Below, piece after piece: positions 8,912 through 18,537 of a stretch of 44,154 nucleotides of DNA. A model generated the notes under the pieces. The model searched no databases, was not told where the DNA came from, and saw only the letters and a program-made list of their open reading frames with translations. Origin of the DNA: CAYQUC01 sp964514215 (lineage in GTDB: Bacteria; Pseudomonadota; Gammaproteobacteria; UBA6429; Thiohalophilaceae). The position numbers and the translations under genes are program-made. How positions within the stretch are numbered: the first letter of the stretch is position 1; every line of letters starts with the position of its first letter. The stretch covers positions 1 through 44,154 of the forward strand of contig CAZEPW010000026.1 of assembly GCA_964514215.1 (NCBI GenBank). Reading direction: 5' to 3'.

Positions 8912-10120
8912 TTAAAAATAATATTCCAACTCGAGCTGTATGTAATCATCATTACGAAATGCATTAATCAAATCACTTGCTGCGGCTTCTTTAAACAAAC
9001 GAGCTTCAAGATTTAACTTAAAATGATCCGTTAAACGACGGCTGGCTTCTAAACTAACCGAAGGATTAACATTATCAACATCGGATATAAAACCAATTAA
9101 TAAATCGGTACTCTGTGTATCATTAAAGGCAAATCGAGCCCCTAATAAAACATCATCTTCAAAAGGCGTTGTTGCAGCAGCACCGCGATCATCATATAAA
9201 TACTCCATGATTAAACCAAGATCAGTATCACTTTCGAATATGCCATAAAAAGTATATTCAAAACCAGCCGTTGCCGCGTTAAATGTCACACCTTGGCCTG
9301 AGCGATGAATCCATTCTAATTTTAATAACCAACTGTCTAGTGTTGCTTGTAAATCTAGTCCGGTTTGCGTTATTAGATCATAAAAAGGAATCAATACCGC
9401 TTGATTCTGACTATTTAGTCCAAAAATAAATCGAGGATCGCGACTCGTGCCTTGAAAAACACTGAGTCCAACATCAAGCTCACCGAGACTTTGAAAATAC
9501 CGCAAGGCATAATCAACATGCTTATCACGATCTTTTGATTCATAAGCTGCTTGGCTGGTATCAACACTTGGAGTGAATCGTAACCGACCTTTTGTGCCAG
9601 GATAACTTTGTTCTCTAAAAGTGGGTAATATAAAAAAATCTAAATTCCCCCATTCTTGAATTAAACTTAAATTAATTAGAGTTTGTCCTAATTTTTCCTC
9701 TCTATCAAAGCTTTCAACAAGATCGGTTTGATTAATAATATCAACTAAATGTTGTGACTCGGTAACGCCCCAATAGACTTTACCAATTCCTACTTTTAAC
9801 TCCCAATTATTTGCCACTTTTTGCCATAAAAATTCCCGTACATCACTATGACTACGTTGCTCATCACCTTCATCCCACCGAGTAAATACCTTCACTAACA
9901 AACTTTGGTTATCTTGAAATTCGTGATAAAACTCCGGTTCAGCCGATATTGAGACATTATTTCCATGTTGTCTGCTGTCGGATGGCGTTTCGGTAAATAA
10001 ACGATATTCCGATGTTATTTTTCCTGACCACTCTGCTGCTGCTAATGGAGAGATAAAACAAGCAAGTAAGCTGGCATAAAAAATCTTGCGGTTAAAATAA
10101 TTGTTCATTACTAATTTCAT
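8912..10120 (-). CDS. Outer-membrane beta-barrel protein of an RND export operon
   Basis: A 402-residue exported protein. The signal peptide ends near SPLAAA-EW. The mature protein has many amphipathic strands and a terminal LELEYYF with C-terminal Phe, the usual recognition signal for BAM-dependent outer-membrane insertion. It is the last gene of a set with a LolA-like periplasmic protein (24 bases upstream) and an RND permease, so it is likely the outer-membrane part of that system. A Met start at 10120 (ATG) is used; a TTG lies one codon upstream and another ATG four codons in, and none has a strong ribosome-binding site. The substrate is unknown. Confidence 0.82.
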   Translation of the reverse strand: MKLVMNNYFNRKIFYASLLACFISPLAAAEWSGKITSEYRLFTETPSDSRQHGNNVSISAEPEFYHEFQDNQSLLVKVFTRWDEGDEQRSHSDVREFLWQKVANNWELKVGIGKVYWGVTESQHLVDIINQTDLVESFDREEKLGQTLINLSLIQEWGNLDFFILPTFREQSYPGTKGRLRFTPSVDTSQAAYESKDRDKHVDYALRYFQSLGELDVGLSVFQGTSRDPRFIFGLNSQNQAVLIPFYDLITQTGLDLQATLDSWLLKLEWIHRSGQGVTFNAATAGFEYTFYGIFESDTDLGLIMEYLYDDRGAAATTPFEDDVLLGARFAFNDTQSTDLLIGFISDVDNVNPSVSLEASRRLTDHFKLNLEARLFKEAAASDLINAFRNDDYIQLELEYYF

Positions 10121-10144
10121 CAACTTAACTATTACGGGTAATTA

Positions 10145-10948
10145 TTATCTTGCGCGTTTAAGACTGTTTCGATCAAAATCACGTGAGCTTAAACCAGTAT
10201 TAAATTCATATTTTTTCCAATTTAAAACTGTGCTTTTACCCGTTTGATGATTGACTACTTTCATTTGACCTGGTCGCCAATATTTATTTAAATATTGCTT
10301 ATAATCATGATAGGTTAATGTCTTTAGCAATGAATTTTTTAAATCGTAAAAATCAATTTTAACCGGTTGATACATAGCAACATCCACCCAAGTCACCATT
10401 TTGGTGTAACCCGTGTGTTTATATTGAGGATAACGTTCAATCACAAAGGCATCACGATCATTTATTTTTTCATTTTTAATATATTTATAAGTATATTTAT
10501 CCACTTCATTTGATGAAATATCTTCATATGCAAACTCACTGCCCATAAATGGGCCCGATTTATTTGATGATGAAATTCGTTTTACACGTTTTAATGCCGG
10601 TAAAAACAACCATTGATCATCAGATTTTAAAGAATGCGACCATGTTAAAAATGCCGTGCCTTTAACATCACGAGGATTATCAAACACCACTAGTGTTTTA
10701 TCACCGTCACCTTCAACTTCTAAATTTTTACCGTGCGTTCGTCGGGTTGTTTCTTGCCCATGACGATTACGAAGTATCATCACAGACTTGGTTTTGACAT
10801 CCTTCCAACCACTATCGCGTTTATCTGCCTCAATGGCGATTGCTTTGCCTTTTTCTTCTGCCGTTTCGGCCATGACATTAGCATTGATAAGTAACGTTGT
10901 TGGTAATAATGTTAACGTTATTAATTTGAGTAGGTTTAAATTTTTCAT
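10145..10948 (-). CDS. LolA-like outer-membrane lipoprotein-sorting family protein
   Basis: A 267-residue periplasmic protein with signal peptide (cleavage near NVMAETAEE). Motifs typical of the LolA-like family that accompanies MMPL/RND permeases are present: SVMILRNRHGQE, the WLFLPALKRVKRI segment, GPFMGSEFAYEDI and a late WRPGQMKVVNHQTGKST segment. LolA-fold proteins have a hydrophobic cavity and carry lipid moieties across the periplasm. The start ATG overlaps the stop of the permease gene (ATGA, 10945-10948), which indicates translational coupling. AGGGAG lies upstream. It probably passes a lipophilic substrate from the permease to the outer membrane; this is inference. Confidence 0.88.
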   Translation of the reverse strand: MKNLNLLKLITLTLLPTTLLINANVMAETAEEKGKAIAIEADKRDSGWKDVKTKSVMILRNRHGQETTRRTHGKNLEVEGDGDKTLVVFDNPRDVKGTAFLTWSHSLKSDDQWLFLPALKRVKRISSSNKSGPFMGSEFAYEDISSNEVDKYTYKYIKNEKINDRDAFVIERYPQYKHTGYTKMVTWVDVAMYQPVKIDFYDLKNSLLKTLTYHDYKQYLNKYWRPGQMKVVNHQTGKSTVLNWKKYEFNTGLSSRDFDRNSLKRAR

Positions 10949-13380
10949 TTTTGAGCTCCCTCTATTTTCATTAATAATGGTGGTAAAAATAATAAGTCGG
11001 CAAGCAATGCAAAAACAATCACCATGGATGTTAATAGCCCCATACTTGAATTCAACTCAAAATTCGATAATGACAATACCATAAAACCAAATACTAATAT
11101 AACTGATGTTGTAATTAATGCCATACCTACCGTTTTAAATGCATAACGAACGGCATCAGGTGACGACAAACCTTTTTCACGTCGTGCGCGTAAATATTTA
11201 CTCAAAAAATGCACGGTATCATCCACCACGATACCAAGTGTCATGGTTGTTACCACCGATAGCGCTAAACCAACTTCGCCAACTAATAAGCCCCATAAAC
11301 CAAAGCCCATTGCCGCCGGCACTAAATTTGGAATCATGCTGATTAACCCAATTTTAACCGAACGTAATGCAAAAATTAATATCAAGGAAATCAATACTAA
11401 CGCAATCGTTGTACCTAGTAACATACTACGAATATTTCGGCTGCCGATATTTGCAAACATTACCGTTGGGCCACTCGCATTAGCCACTTTTATTGCTGGC
11501 GCATTTTTCTTTAACCAATCATCAGCAGCTTTAGTAAGAGTAATAATATCATTACTTGACATGGTTTTTAATGTCACTGTAAAACGCGTTGCCGATTTAT
11601 CGATATTAATTTGATTGTTTAAATCTAAGCCCCGCGGTAACGACATTTCATATAATAATAAATATTGTGCTGCGAGATCATGTTCAGCAGGTAGTTTATA
11701 CATAGCCTCGTCATCACCGTGTAAATTTTTATTTAAACGTTTCATCACATCCGTAATGGTATTCACATGTACGGTATTGGGATTTTGTCTATACCATTTT
11801 TCAAAAGCTTCCATTTGCTGTAAAAATTCAGGATCACTAATGCCATTAGGCGCACCCGACTCAAGCGAGTAATCGGCTAAGTAAATACCGGTTAGATGTT
11901 CGGTGGTGTAATCAGTATCAGCACGAAACTGAATGCTTTCATCAAAATAGTTAACAAACACATCGTTTAATTCATTTTTAGGTAAAAATGAAACGGTAAC
12001 AGCAATTAACACTAACATGCCTATAAATAATTGGCGACGATGCTTAACGACATAATCACCAAATTTAGCCATCACCAACATATCTTTATTTCCAGTTTGC
12101 TTTGAACGAATAGGAAAAAATGAGATAACAGCGGGTAAAAATGTTAACGATAAAATTAGGGACATTAATACGCCCATTGCAACCAAATTACCTAAATGTT
12201 GAAATGGTGGCACTTCAGAAAAATTCATGGTTAAGAAACCAATTGCAGTAGTCACACTGGCCAAAAATATTGGTTGGATATTAACGCGCAAACTTTCAAT
12301 AATGGCATTTTCTTTGGTACTACCACTGTGTATCTCGTGCATCATGGTTACTAAGATATGCACACAGTTTGCTATGGCTACGGTTAAAATAATAATTGGA
12401 GCCGTTGTTGTTGGCGGTGACATTAACATGCCCATGTGTCCAAAAATTCCTAACGAGGTCATAATTGATAACACAATAACCATTAGCGTGGTAATGGTGC
12501 CGGGGAAAAAATAAAATAAAGCTAAAAATAGAATGACAAACAACACCACGCTCGCCATTGCTGGCACTGCGCCAGAAGCAGTTAGGCCAATGGCCCCAAA
12601 TAAGTAAGCAGCTAATCCAAAAAATTTAGCCGTACCGCCATGATAATCTCGAATTAACAGTGCTAACATAATAATCATTATTAAATAACTTATCGGCACT
12701 AAAGAGGTAATATCATCCATCGCTGCTTCGGCAAAAGCATTATTCATCATGATCATACCGGTGAGGCGCACTTCCAGATGCGGATATTGTTTTCTAATTT
12801 CATCGGCCATCGCCCGGGCTGCAGCCACAACCTCAGGAGTTTCTGTGGTCTCATTTTTACCCGGTAACTGAATTGTCACGGTGACTGAGGTAACGTCACC
12901 CGTTGCAGATATTAAACGTTGTTTCAGTAACGGCTCTTTAAGCGCTATCGTTTTAACTTTTTGTAAATCGGCCTGTGTGTATAAGTGTGAATCTTCGACA
13001 AGGTCGCGAACGATTAAATCATCTCCTTGTGCCTCGGTATATTGAAAATTTGAGATTGAATCAACTCGCAAGGAATACGGTAGTTGCCAAGCGCGTTTTG
13101 TTAAATCTTCAACTGCCGTTAAGGTTTTTTGCGTGAAAACATTGCCATCTTTTGGTGACAATACAAACATCACGTTGTCATTTTTTGCATATGTCGCCTC
13201 TAACGCTTCAAATGCTAATAACTGGGGATTATCAGGACTAAAAAATACCCGATAGTTAGTACTCATTGATAAATTTTTTCCACCCGATGCCGCAATCGCA
13301 ACCACGATTAAAACCAACGGAATAATCAACAGTCGAAACTTTAATACCCATTTGCCAAAATTTGCTTCAAAATTATTCAT
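10945..13380 (-). CDS. RND/MMPL family exporter permease
   Basis: An 811-residue inner-membrane transporter built as two repeats. Each has one N-terminal helix, a large periplasmic domain and a bundle of five or six helices (sterol-sensing/MMPL type), giving about 12 helices. The family moves lipids and other hydrophobic molecules using proton motive force. The ATG at 13380 is chosen because GAGAGGA lies 8 bases upstream; the frame stays open for 14 more codons to an ATG at 13422 that lacks a good site. It lies downstream of a TetR gene and upstream of, and overlapping, the LolA-like gene. It differs from multidrug AcrB pumps in length and in having no adaptor gene alongside. Confidence 0.92.
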   Translation of the reverse strand: MNNFEANFGKWVLKFRLLIIPLVLIVVAIAASGGKNLSMSTNYRVFFSPDNPQLLAFEALEATYAKNDNVMFVLSPKDGNVFTQKTLTAVEDLTKRAWQLPYSLRVDSISNFQYTEAQGDDLIVRDLVEDSHLYTQADLQKVKTIALKEPLLKQRLISATGDVTSVTVTIQLPGKNETTETPEVVAAARAMADEIRKQYPHLEVRLTGMIMMNNAFAEAAMDDITSLVPISYLIMIIMLALLIRDYHGGTAKFFGLAAYLFGAIGLTASGAVPAMASVVLFVILFLALFYFFPGTITTLMVIVLSIMTSLGIFGHMGMLMSPPTTTAPIIILTVAIANCVHILVTMMHEIHSGSTKENAIIESLRVNIQPIFLASVTTAIGFLTMNFSEVPPFQHLGNLVAMGVLMSLILSLTFLPAVISFFPIRSKQTGNKDMLVMAKFGDYVVKHRRQLFIGMLVLIAVTVSFLPKNELNDVFVNYFDESIQFRADTDYTTEHLTGIYLADYSLESGAPNGISDPEFLQQMEAFEKWYRQNPNTVHVNTITDVMKRLNKNLHGDDEAMYKLPAEHDLAAQYLLLYEMSLPRGLDLNNQINIDKSATRFTVTLKTMSSNDIITLTKAADDWLKKNAPAIKVANASGPTVMFANIGSRNIRSMLLGTTIALVLISLILIFALRSVKIGLISMIPNLVPAAMGFGLWGLLVGEVGLALSVVTTMTLGIVVDDTVHFLSKYLRARREKGLSSPDAVRYAFKTVGMALITTSVILVFGFMVLSLSNFELNSSMGLLTSMVIVFALLADLLFLPPLLMKIEGAQK

Positions 13381-13440
13381 ACAGTATTCCTCTCGATTAC
13401 CTAATTTACCGTTGTTACACATGACTTAATATTTAATGAT

Positions 13441-13470
13441 AAATATTTTATACAATATTCAGTCACTTAA
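13441..13470 (-). promoter_or_regulatory. Candidate promoter/operator of the RND operon
   Basis: On the minus strand the region reads CTGAATATTGTATAAAATA, with a -10-like TATAAA and the 10-mer ACTGAATATT. The same 10-mer lies upstream of the TetR gene (14172-14181), as expected if one repressor controls both promoters. Confidence 0.4.
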
Positions 13471-13518
13471 TATAAAATCTGCCAAGACTAAATCACTAAC
13501 GCAATTTACATCTTATAA

Positions 13519-14133
13519 TCAGTTTTGGTTCGGTTGTTTATGGAGCCCTTGTAATATCAAATCAACAACTTCATTGGCCATTGCTACAAACTCATCTATG
13601 GGGTGTAGTGCCATAAACAGGGGCACATTAAATTTAACTAATGCGTTCTGCACAGCACGTGCTGTGACAACCAGATCAGTAATATCAAACTCACCCGATT
13701 GATTACCCTGAGCTAATATTTCTGCAATTAAGCTATGTTGAGCCTGCATTTTTTTATGCACGAGGTCTTGCCGCTCAGAGGCAATAAATTCAACTAACTC
13801 ATTGATTTTTGGTTGTTCCAAAAACATTTGGTGGGTTGATTTTAAGCCTTCAATAACAAAGGCTCTAAGCATTTGCGCAGCGCTTGAATAAGGCTGTCGT
13901 ACCACTTCGCGCATTAAATCTTGCTGTTCAGTCATACATCGACCGGCACACGCTGCAGCAATATCTTGTTTGTTTTTGAAATAACGGTATAAATTAGCGG
14001 CTGACATATCGCTGTCTTTGGCTATTTCAGCCATCGTGGTTTTACCATAACCATAGCGTTGAAAACGTTCTACGGCGGCATCCAATATTAAGCCACGAAG
14101 ATCTTCGATGATTTTTAGGTCGTTAGAATCCAT
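13519..14133 (-). CDS. TetR-family transcriptional repressor
   Basis: A 204-residue regulator. Its N-terminal helix-turn-helix (residues about 15-60) has the standard TetR pattern: ILDAAVERFQRYGYGKTTMAEIA, then SAANLYRYFKNKQDI. The C-terminal helical domain (65-200) would bind ligand and dimerise. It is 138 bases upstream of the RND exporter on the same strand, so it most likely represses that operon and itself. A shared 10-mer ACTGAATATT in both upstream regions and a perfect palindrome at 14158-14167 support this. The inducer is unknown, perhaps a lipid or hydrophobic compound carried by the exporter. Confidence 0.9.
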   Translation of the reverse strand: MDSNDLKIIEDLRGLILDAAVERFQRYGYGKTTMAEIAKDSDMSAANLYRYFKNKQDIAAACAGRCMTEQQDLMREVVRQPYSSAAQMLRAFVIEGLKSTHQMFLEQPKINELVEFIASERQDLVHKKMQAQHSLIAEILAQGNQSGEFDITDLVVTARAVQNALVKFNVPLFMALHPIDEFVAMANEVVDLILQGLHKQPNQN

Positions 14134-14157
14134 GGCGTATTTTTAGCAAACTTAGCA

Positions 14158-14181
14158 TGAATATTCAAGGAAATATTCAGT
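14158..14181. promoter_or_regulatory. Candidate TetR operator
   Basis: A perfect 10-base palindrome TGAATATTCA (14158-14167) is followed by AATATTCAGT (14172-14181). The latter occurs again before the RND gene (13454-13463). The site lies 25-48 bases upstream of the TetR start codon. Confidence 0.45.
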
Positions 14182-14220
14182 ATTCAGACAAAAACCGTAA
14201 CTAACCCTGATTTGCATACG

Positions 14221-14260
14221 GAAAAAAGAAATTTAAACTTATAAATTTTGAGGTTTAAAT
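14221..14260 (-). terminator. Probable terminator after the diguanylate cyclase gene
   Basis: On the minus strand, ATTTAAAC (14260-14253) and GTTTAAAT (14238-14231) form a perfect 8-bp stem with a 14-base loop, followed by TTCTTTTTTC. The stem is AT-rich, so it is probably of modest strength. Confidence 0.5.
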
Positions 14261-14333
14261 GCTATAGATCCCGGCTGCCAAATTCATTACAACTAGTGGA
14301 ATAGCGGTTATCCCTATATCGATTTGAGATAAA

Positions 14334-15809
14334 TTAGATTATTGACTGCACATTAGAATCCGGTTGAGCTTGATACATGCAAACTTGATTTCGGCCAGCA
14401 TCCTTAGCTTGATATAATGCTTTATCTGCTTGCTCTACTATTTGCTTGGTGGTGACAATAGAATAAGGATTTTCAGCAACACTAATTCCCAAGCTTAATG
14501 TTACAAATGCCTCATTACCCGATGAATGTGGAATTTTTAAATCAAGAACGGCATTTCGTATCTCATTTGCAATAATTTTTGCACCATCAATTTGAGTATT
14601 AACCAATAAAATCACAAACTCTTCACCACCATAACGCGCGACAAAATCGGTTGGTCTTTTTAAAACATTTTTTATCGCTTGTGCAACTTTATAGAGTGTT
14701 TCATCACCATAAGTATGACCAAAAGTATCATTGTATAATTTAAAGTGATCAATATCAGCCATGATAACGGCTAAAGGTTCTTCATTACGCCTGCCACGAC
14801 TAATTTCTTGTAAGATGCGTTCATCAAAGCTTCGTCGGCTTGAAATACCGGTAACAGCATCGGTTACAGCAACCTTTTTTAATTCTATATTTGTCGACAG
14901 TAAGTTATCTTTTGAATCCCTTAATTTTTGCTCTATTACCGAACGTTTTTTCTCTTCGGAAAATATAATTCTTAATGCAACAAATAGTAAAATACAAAAT
15001 AAAGCAGTCACTAATATTATTTGATAATAAACTTTTGTATTATAATCGCTAAATAGTGTTTCAGAACGGACGTCAATTAACATCCAATTAGTATTATCAA
15101 TTACTTGAGATTGCATGATACGGTTTATTTCATTTGGAATAAGCTTATTGATATTTCGGTTTAATATTTTTTGAGATCCGGCGGCGGTCATATACACTTC
15201 ATGAGGGGCAACACTTGTTATAAATAATTCATGTAAGTGAGGTTGAGCAAACTTTAATAAGTTAATTATATCATCAACTTTAAAACTCATAATAAATAAA
15301 CCTCCCGATTTATCGTCCCCCCAATTTGAAATTACATCATAATGAAAATCAACTGCATCAGTGTGCATTATTATTTCAACTTTAGATCGATCCGTTATTG
15401 CTTTGCTCTTTTCATAACAAATCAATCCGGTAGCATCACTAAAACCTTCAACGATGACTTTTTTATTTTGATTGGTAATAACAAAACCAACATAAGCTGG
15501 AAAATAGTTTTCAATTTGGTCGGTTAATTTATCTCGGATAAAAAGGCTAGTCGAATTTTCAGAATACAATCGAATATAATCAACTTGATCACTGATTAAT
15601 AATTTTACTTGGCGTACTCGTTCAATCAATAATTGTGCGACACCATTAGAGGTAACTTTAACCGCGCGTTCGGCGATGGCTGTTTGATATTCATTAAAAT
15701 CTTTTATGCGAAAAAAACCACTGGTCACCATTAAAATAATGACCAAAAAACCAATCACGATTAAGTAATATTTGGAATAACTCTTTACTGATTCGATTTC
15801 GGATTGCAC
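14334..15809 (-). CDS. Membrane diguanylate cyclase with periplasmic sensor domain
   Basis: A 491-residue protein. TM1 (residues 13-32) and TM2 (262-283) enclose a periplasmic sensor of about 230 residues, with beta-rich segments resembling a Cache/CHASE-type fold. A short coiled linker follows, then a GGDEF domain at about 310-480. Metal and substrate residues are present (ADIDHFKLYND, 351-361), the signature is GGEEF at 394-398, and the inhibitory I-site RPTD is at 385-388. It should synthesise c-di-GMP with product feedback. The start is GTG with CGGGAC upstream. It is transcribed as a single gene, with a likely terminator at 14221-14260. The signal is not known. Confidence 0.92.
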   Translation of the reverse strand: MQSEIESVKSYSKYYLIVIGFLVIILMVTSGFFRIKDFNEYQTAIAERAVKVTSNGVAQLLIERVRQVKLLISDQVDYIRLYSENSTSLFIRDKLTDQIENYFPAYVGFVITNQNKKVIVEGFSDATGLICYEKSKAITDRSKVEIIMHTDAVDFHYDVISNWGDDKSGGLFIMSFKVDDIINLLKFAQPHLHELFITSVAPHEVYMTAAGSQKILNRNINKLIPNEINRIMQSQVIDNTNWMLIDVRSETLFSDYNTKVYYQIILVTALFCILLFVALRIIFSEEKKRSVIEQKLRDSKDNLLSTNIELKKVAVTDAVTGISSRRSFDERILQEISRGRRNEEPLAVIMADIDHFKLYNDTFGHTYGDETLYKVAQAIKNVLKRPTDFVARYGGEEFVILLVNTQIDGAKIIANEIRNAVLDLKIPHSSGNEAFVTLSLGISVAENPYSIVTTKQIVEQADKALYQAKDAGRNQVCMYQAQPDSNVQSII

Positions 15810-15949
15810 GCAACGTCCCGATAACTATTAATATATATAGAGTATCGGAAGCATTTGACTATAGCTTTAGCGCAGCCTGCGTTACCCTGTCATTTAATGA
15901 ATTTATGTCGAATATTTAAGTAGCGCGCAATACCGGCTAAACCAACTAT

Positions 15950-16834
15950 TTAGGCTTTATTTTTACGCGCACGAGGATGAGCCCGCTCATAGACCGAAGC
16001 TAGTTGCTGAAAATCAATATGTGTATATATTTGGCTACTGGAGACATCCTCATGCCCAAGAAACCCTTGAACCGCATGAATATCACTACCACCTTCAAGC
16101 ATGCGGCCAGCTAATGAGTGCTTAATCATATGAGGCTGGACATTAAGCTCAACGTCTTGTGCTTTAGCCCATTGTTTAAGTCGTAGCTGAACGCTACGTT
16201 GAGAAATGCGCCGTCCTTGACGGTTTAAAAATAATGCTTGAGTTGGTTCTTTTACGAAATCAACTCGAAAACTTAACCACTCAGAAAGTGCGACAATAGT
16301 CTGTTTGCCAACGGTTACAACCCTAATTTTCTTACCTTTACCGGTAACCCGAACTTGAGACTCGGCTATGTCAAGATCAACTAAATTAATTGACACTAAT
16401 TCTATTAACCGTAAACCGGAGGAATAAAATAACTCAAACATGGCTTCGTCACGAATATTTAAGCTGGTATCACATTCATGAGTTAATAATTGCTTAGCCA
16501 TAAAATAACTAGGCAATTTTGTTATCGGTTTTGGTGCCCGAATTTGTTTGGCTGGATTAATGACCGCTTTTTTTTGTTGTATTAAGTATTCATAAAACAT
16601 GCGCATCGCAGATAAGGCACGCTGCAGGCTTCTGCCTGTTATACCACTACGAAACCGTGAGGCGATGTATGCTTGGACCTGTTTTTCATTTACCTCAGTC
16701 CAACACGTTAAGCTATTTTTTTCGAGATACAATTTGAAACTTTCAATATCGCGACGATAACTAATCAACGTATTTTTGGAAAGTTGACGCTGGATACGTA
16801 ACGTAAAGATAAAATCGTTAATATTTTTTTGCAC
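15950..16834 (-). CDS. xerC: Tyrosine recombinase XerC, with Lys in place of the HxxR arginine
   Basis: A 294-residue recombinase of normal XerC length. It has an N-terminal SAM-like core-binding domain (1-90) and a catalytic domain (105-285), ending in the XerC-like QIYTHIDFQQLASVYERAHPRA. XerC with XerD resolves chromosome dimers at dif. Catalytic residues seen are R142 (SGLRLIEL), K166 (TGKGKK), H235, H261 (LGHED) and Y270. The second arginine of the H-x-x-R motif is replaced: HMIK gives K238 (codon AAG). The following residues, HSLAGRML, also differ from the common HSFATHLL. Activity may be reduced or altered unless this is a sequencing error. It belongs to the conserved dapF-DUF484-xerC order and lies 115 bases after the DUF484 gene. 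Confidence 0.93.
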   Translation of the reverse strand: MQKNINDFIFTLRIQRQLSKNTLISYRRDIESFKLYLEKNSLTCWTEVNEKQVQAYIASRFRSGITGRSLQRALSAMRMFYEYLIQQKKAVINPAKQIRAPKPITKLPSYFMAKQLLTHECDTSLNIRDEAMFELFYSSGLRLIELVSINLVDLDIAESQVRVTGKGKKIRVVTVGKQTIVALSEWLSFRVDFVKEPTQALFLNRQGRRISQRSVQLRLKQWAKAQDVELNVQPHMIKHSLAGRMLEGGSDIHAVQGFLGHEDVSSSQIYTHIDFQQLASVYERAHPRARKNKA

Positions 16835-16949
16835 TGAAACAACCTCATAATAGTCCGCTCAAATATCAAAACGAAAAGGAAACAAACAAGGTTCCATCTA
16901 TTTTAAGTTTGATTAAAGAATAAACAACTATTACGAGGTATTTGTGAAC

Positions 16950-17672
16950 TTATCGATATTGCTGAAGTAATATTGATACTATTTTGCCTAAATGTGACAA
17001 AAATAATGTGCCCATTTCAGCATGGAAGTGATTTCGATCGTTGCTTGCAATAGCAAGCATGCCATAACAAATATGAGAATCATTATTATCAATTAACGGA
17101 ATAAGAGCCGCAGAAGATACGTCTTCAGCCTGAGTTTCAAATAAAGAGTCAAGTTGTCCTTTTTTCAAATTACCACATACAGGTTGACGGCCTTTAATCA
17201 CTTTTTCAAATGCACCTAAAACCGGTTCGCTCCAATCAACAAATTCATCTCGAGTTTGAATGATATTTTCAGCTTTGGTATTTTTAAATTGTGATTGAAA
17301 TAATCGCAATACAACTGAATCCGCTTTAAAATCTTTAGCTAATTGACTCGATATGATATCTAAAAACTCAATAATATTCGATGCACCAAGCAAGGCAATA
17401 ATAAACGAATTAACTTTATCACTTAATTTTTCATTGTTTTTAGAATTTTGAATTAATAAATGAAGCTGTTTCTTTAATTCATCTTTTTGTTGCCTAAGTA
17501 TTGCAACTTGTCGTTCCACAAGAGAAATAGCCGCACCACGTTCATGGGGTAACTGCATATTTGCCAATAACTCAGGTTCGCGACTAAAAAACTCTGGATT
17601 TTTTTGTAAATATTTAACAATACTTTTTTCAAACTCACGTTCGTCTAAAGATTTTTTATTTGCCTGTGTCAT
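16950..17672 (-). CDS. DUF484 family protein
   Basis: A 240-residue cytoplasmic protein of the DUF484 family. It starts with an acidic helical segment containing FEKSIVKYLQKNPEFF and LPHERGAAISLVERQVAILRQQ, then a coiled coil (about 55-95) and a GAF-like domain (100-238). In gammaproteobacteria this gene almost always lies between dapF and xerC, as here. Its start codon overlaps the dapF stop by 4 bases (17669-17672). The biochemical role is not established. The GAF-like part suggests ligand or partner sensing; this is inference. Confidence 0.9.
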   Translation of the reverse strand: MTQANKKSLDEREFEKSIVKYLQKNPEFFSREPELLANMQLPHERGAAISLVERQVAILRQQKDELKKQLHLLIQNSKNNEKLSDKVNSFIIALLGASNIIEFLDIISSQLAKDFKADSVVLRLFQSQFKNTKAENIIQTRDEFVDWSEPVLGAFEKVIKGRQPVCGNLKKGQLDSLFETQAEDVSSAALIPLIDNNDSHICYGMLAIASNDRNHFHAEMGTLFLSHLGKIVSILLQQYR

Positions 17673-18508
17673 AATTCTATTTGCCCTTCATAAACCGTCG
17701 TAGCAGTGCCAGTCATCATAACTGCTTGATCGGGTTCTTGCCATGCAATTTTTAAATTACCACCCATTAATGCAACGTTGACCTCATTATCCAACAAGCC
17801 ACTTTGAATACCTAAAACAACCGCGGCGCACGCCCCAGTGCCACAGGCTTGTGTTTCTCCAACGCCACGTTCAAACACACGCAACCGAATATTAGTTCGA
17901 TCAACGATTTGCATAAAGCCAACATTCACTCGATTTGGAAACTCAGCTGCAACTTCAATTTTAGGACCTAAAGTCGTTACTGCAGCAGTATCGACATCAT
18001 CCACCAGCAACACTGCATGCGGATTGCCAATAGCGACAACTCTGATCTCATGTGCTTCATTGTCTATTAGTATAGTATAGTGATCTTTTATCGCATCTGA
18101 AATGAATGGTATTTTTTCAGGAGTAAATACCGGCACTCCCATATTAACCATTACTAAGCCAGCATTCATATCATCAAGCAAGCTAAGCTCAATTAAACCT
18201 GAAGATGTTTCAACGGTAAATTGTTTTTTATCTGACAAACCATGCTCTTTGATATATTGTGCAAAACAGCGCGCACCATTACCACACTGCTCAACTTCAC
18301 CACCATCGGCATTAAATATTCGATAATTAAAATCCACACCATCACGACTAGCAGCTTCAACAAATAACAGCTGATCACAACCAATACCGTGATTTCGATT
18401 TGCAATAAATTGAATTTGACTCGTACTAAGTTGCACCGCTTGATTTATTTTATCGATAACGACAAAATCATTACCTAATCCGTGCATTTTAGTGAACTTA
18501 ACAAGCAT
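17669..18508 (-). CDS. dapF: Diaminopimelate epimerase
   Basis: Converts LL-diaminopimelate to the meso form for lysine and peptidoglycan synthesis, in the cytoplasm and without cofactor. The 279-residue length is typical. The N-terminus MLVKFTKMHGLGNDFVVID is diagnostic. The two catalytic cysteines are C75 (EQCGNGARC) and C222 (ETQACGTGAC). It is the first gene of the dapF-DUF484-xerC unit, with a 4-base overlap to the next gene. In many relatives lysA lies directly upstream; here lysA is 6.5 kb away with other genes inserted between. Confidence 0.97.
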   Translation of the reverse strand: MLVKFTKMHGLGNDFVVIDKINQAVQLSTSQIQFIANRNHGIGCDQLLFVEAASRDGVDFNYRIFNADGGEVEQCGNGARCFAQYIKEHGLSDKKQFTVETSSGLIELSLLDDMNAGLVMVNMGVPVFTPEKIPFISDAIKDHYTILIDNEAHEIRVVAIGNPHAVLLVDDVDTAAVTTLGPKIEVAAEFPNRVNVGFMQIVDRTNIRLRVFERGVGETQACGTGACAAVVLGIQSGLLDNEVNVALMGGNLKIAWQEPDQAVMMTGTATTVYEGQIEL

Positions 18509-18537
18509 AATAAGTCTAATTTGAATGTGTAATTGTT

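Noticed and set aside
14334..15809. Degenerate GGDEF in the second cyclase
   Set aside because: GGEEF is an accepted active variant, and the I-site and metal motif are present.
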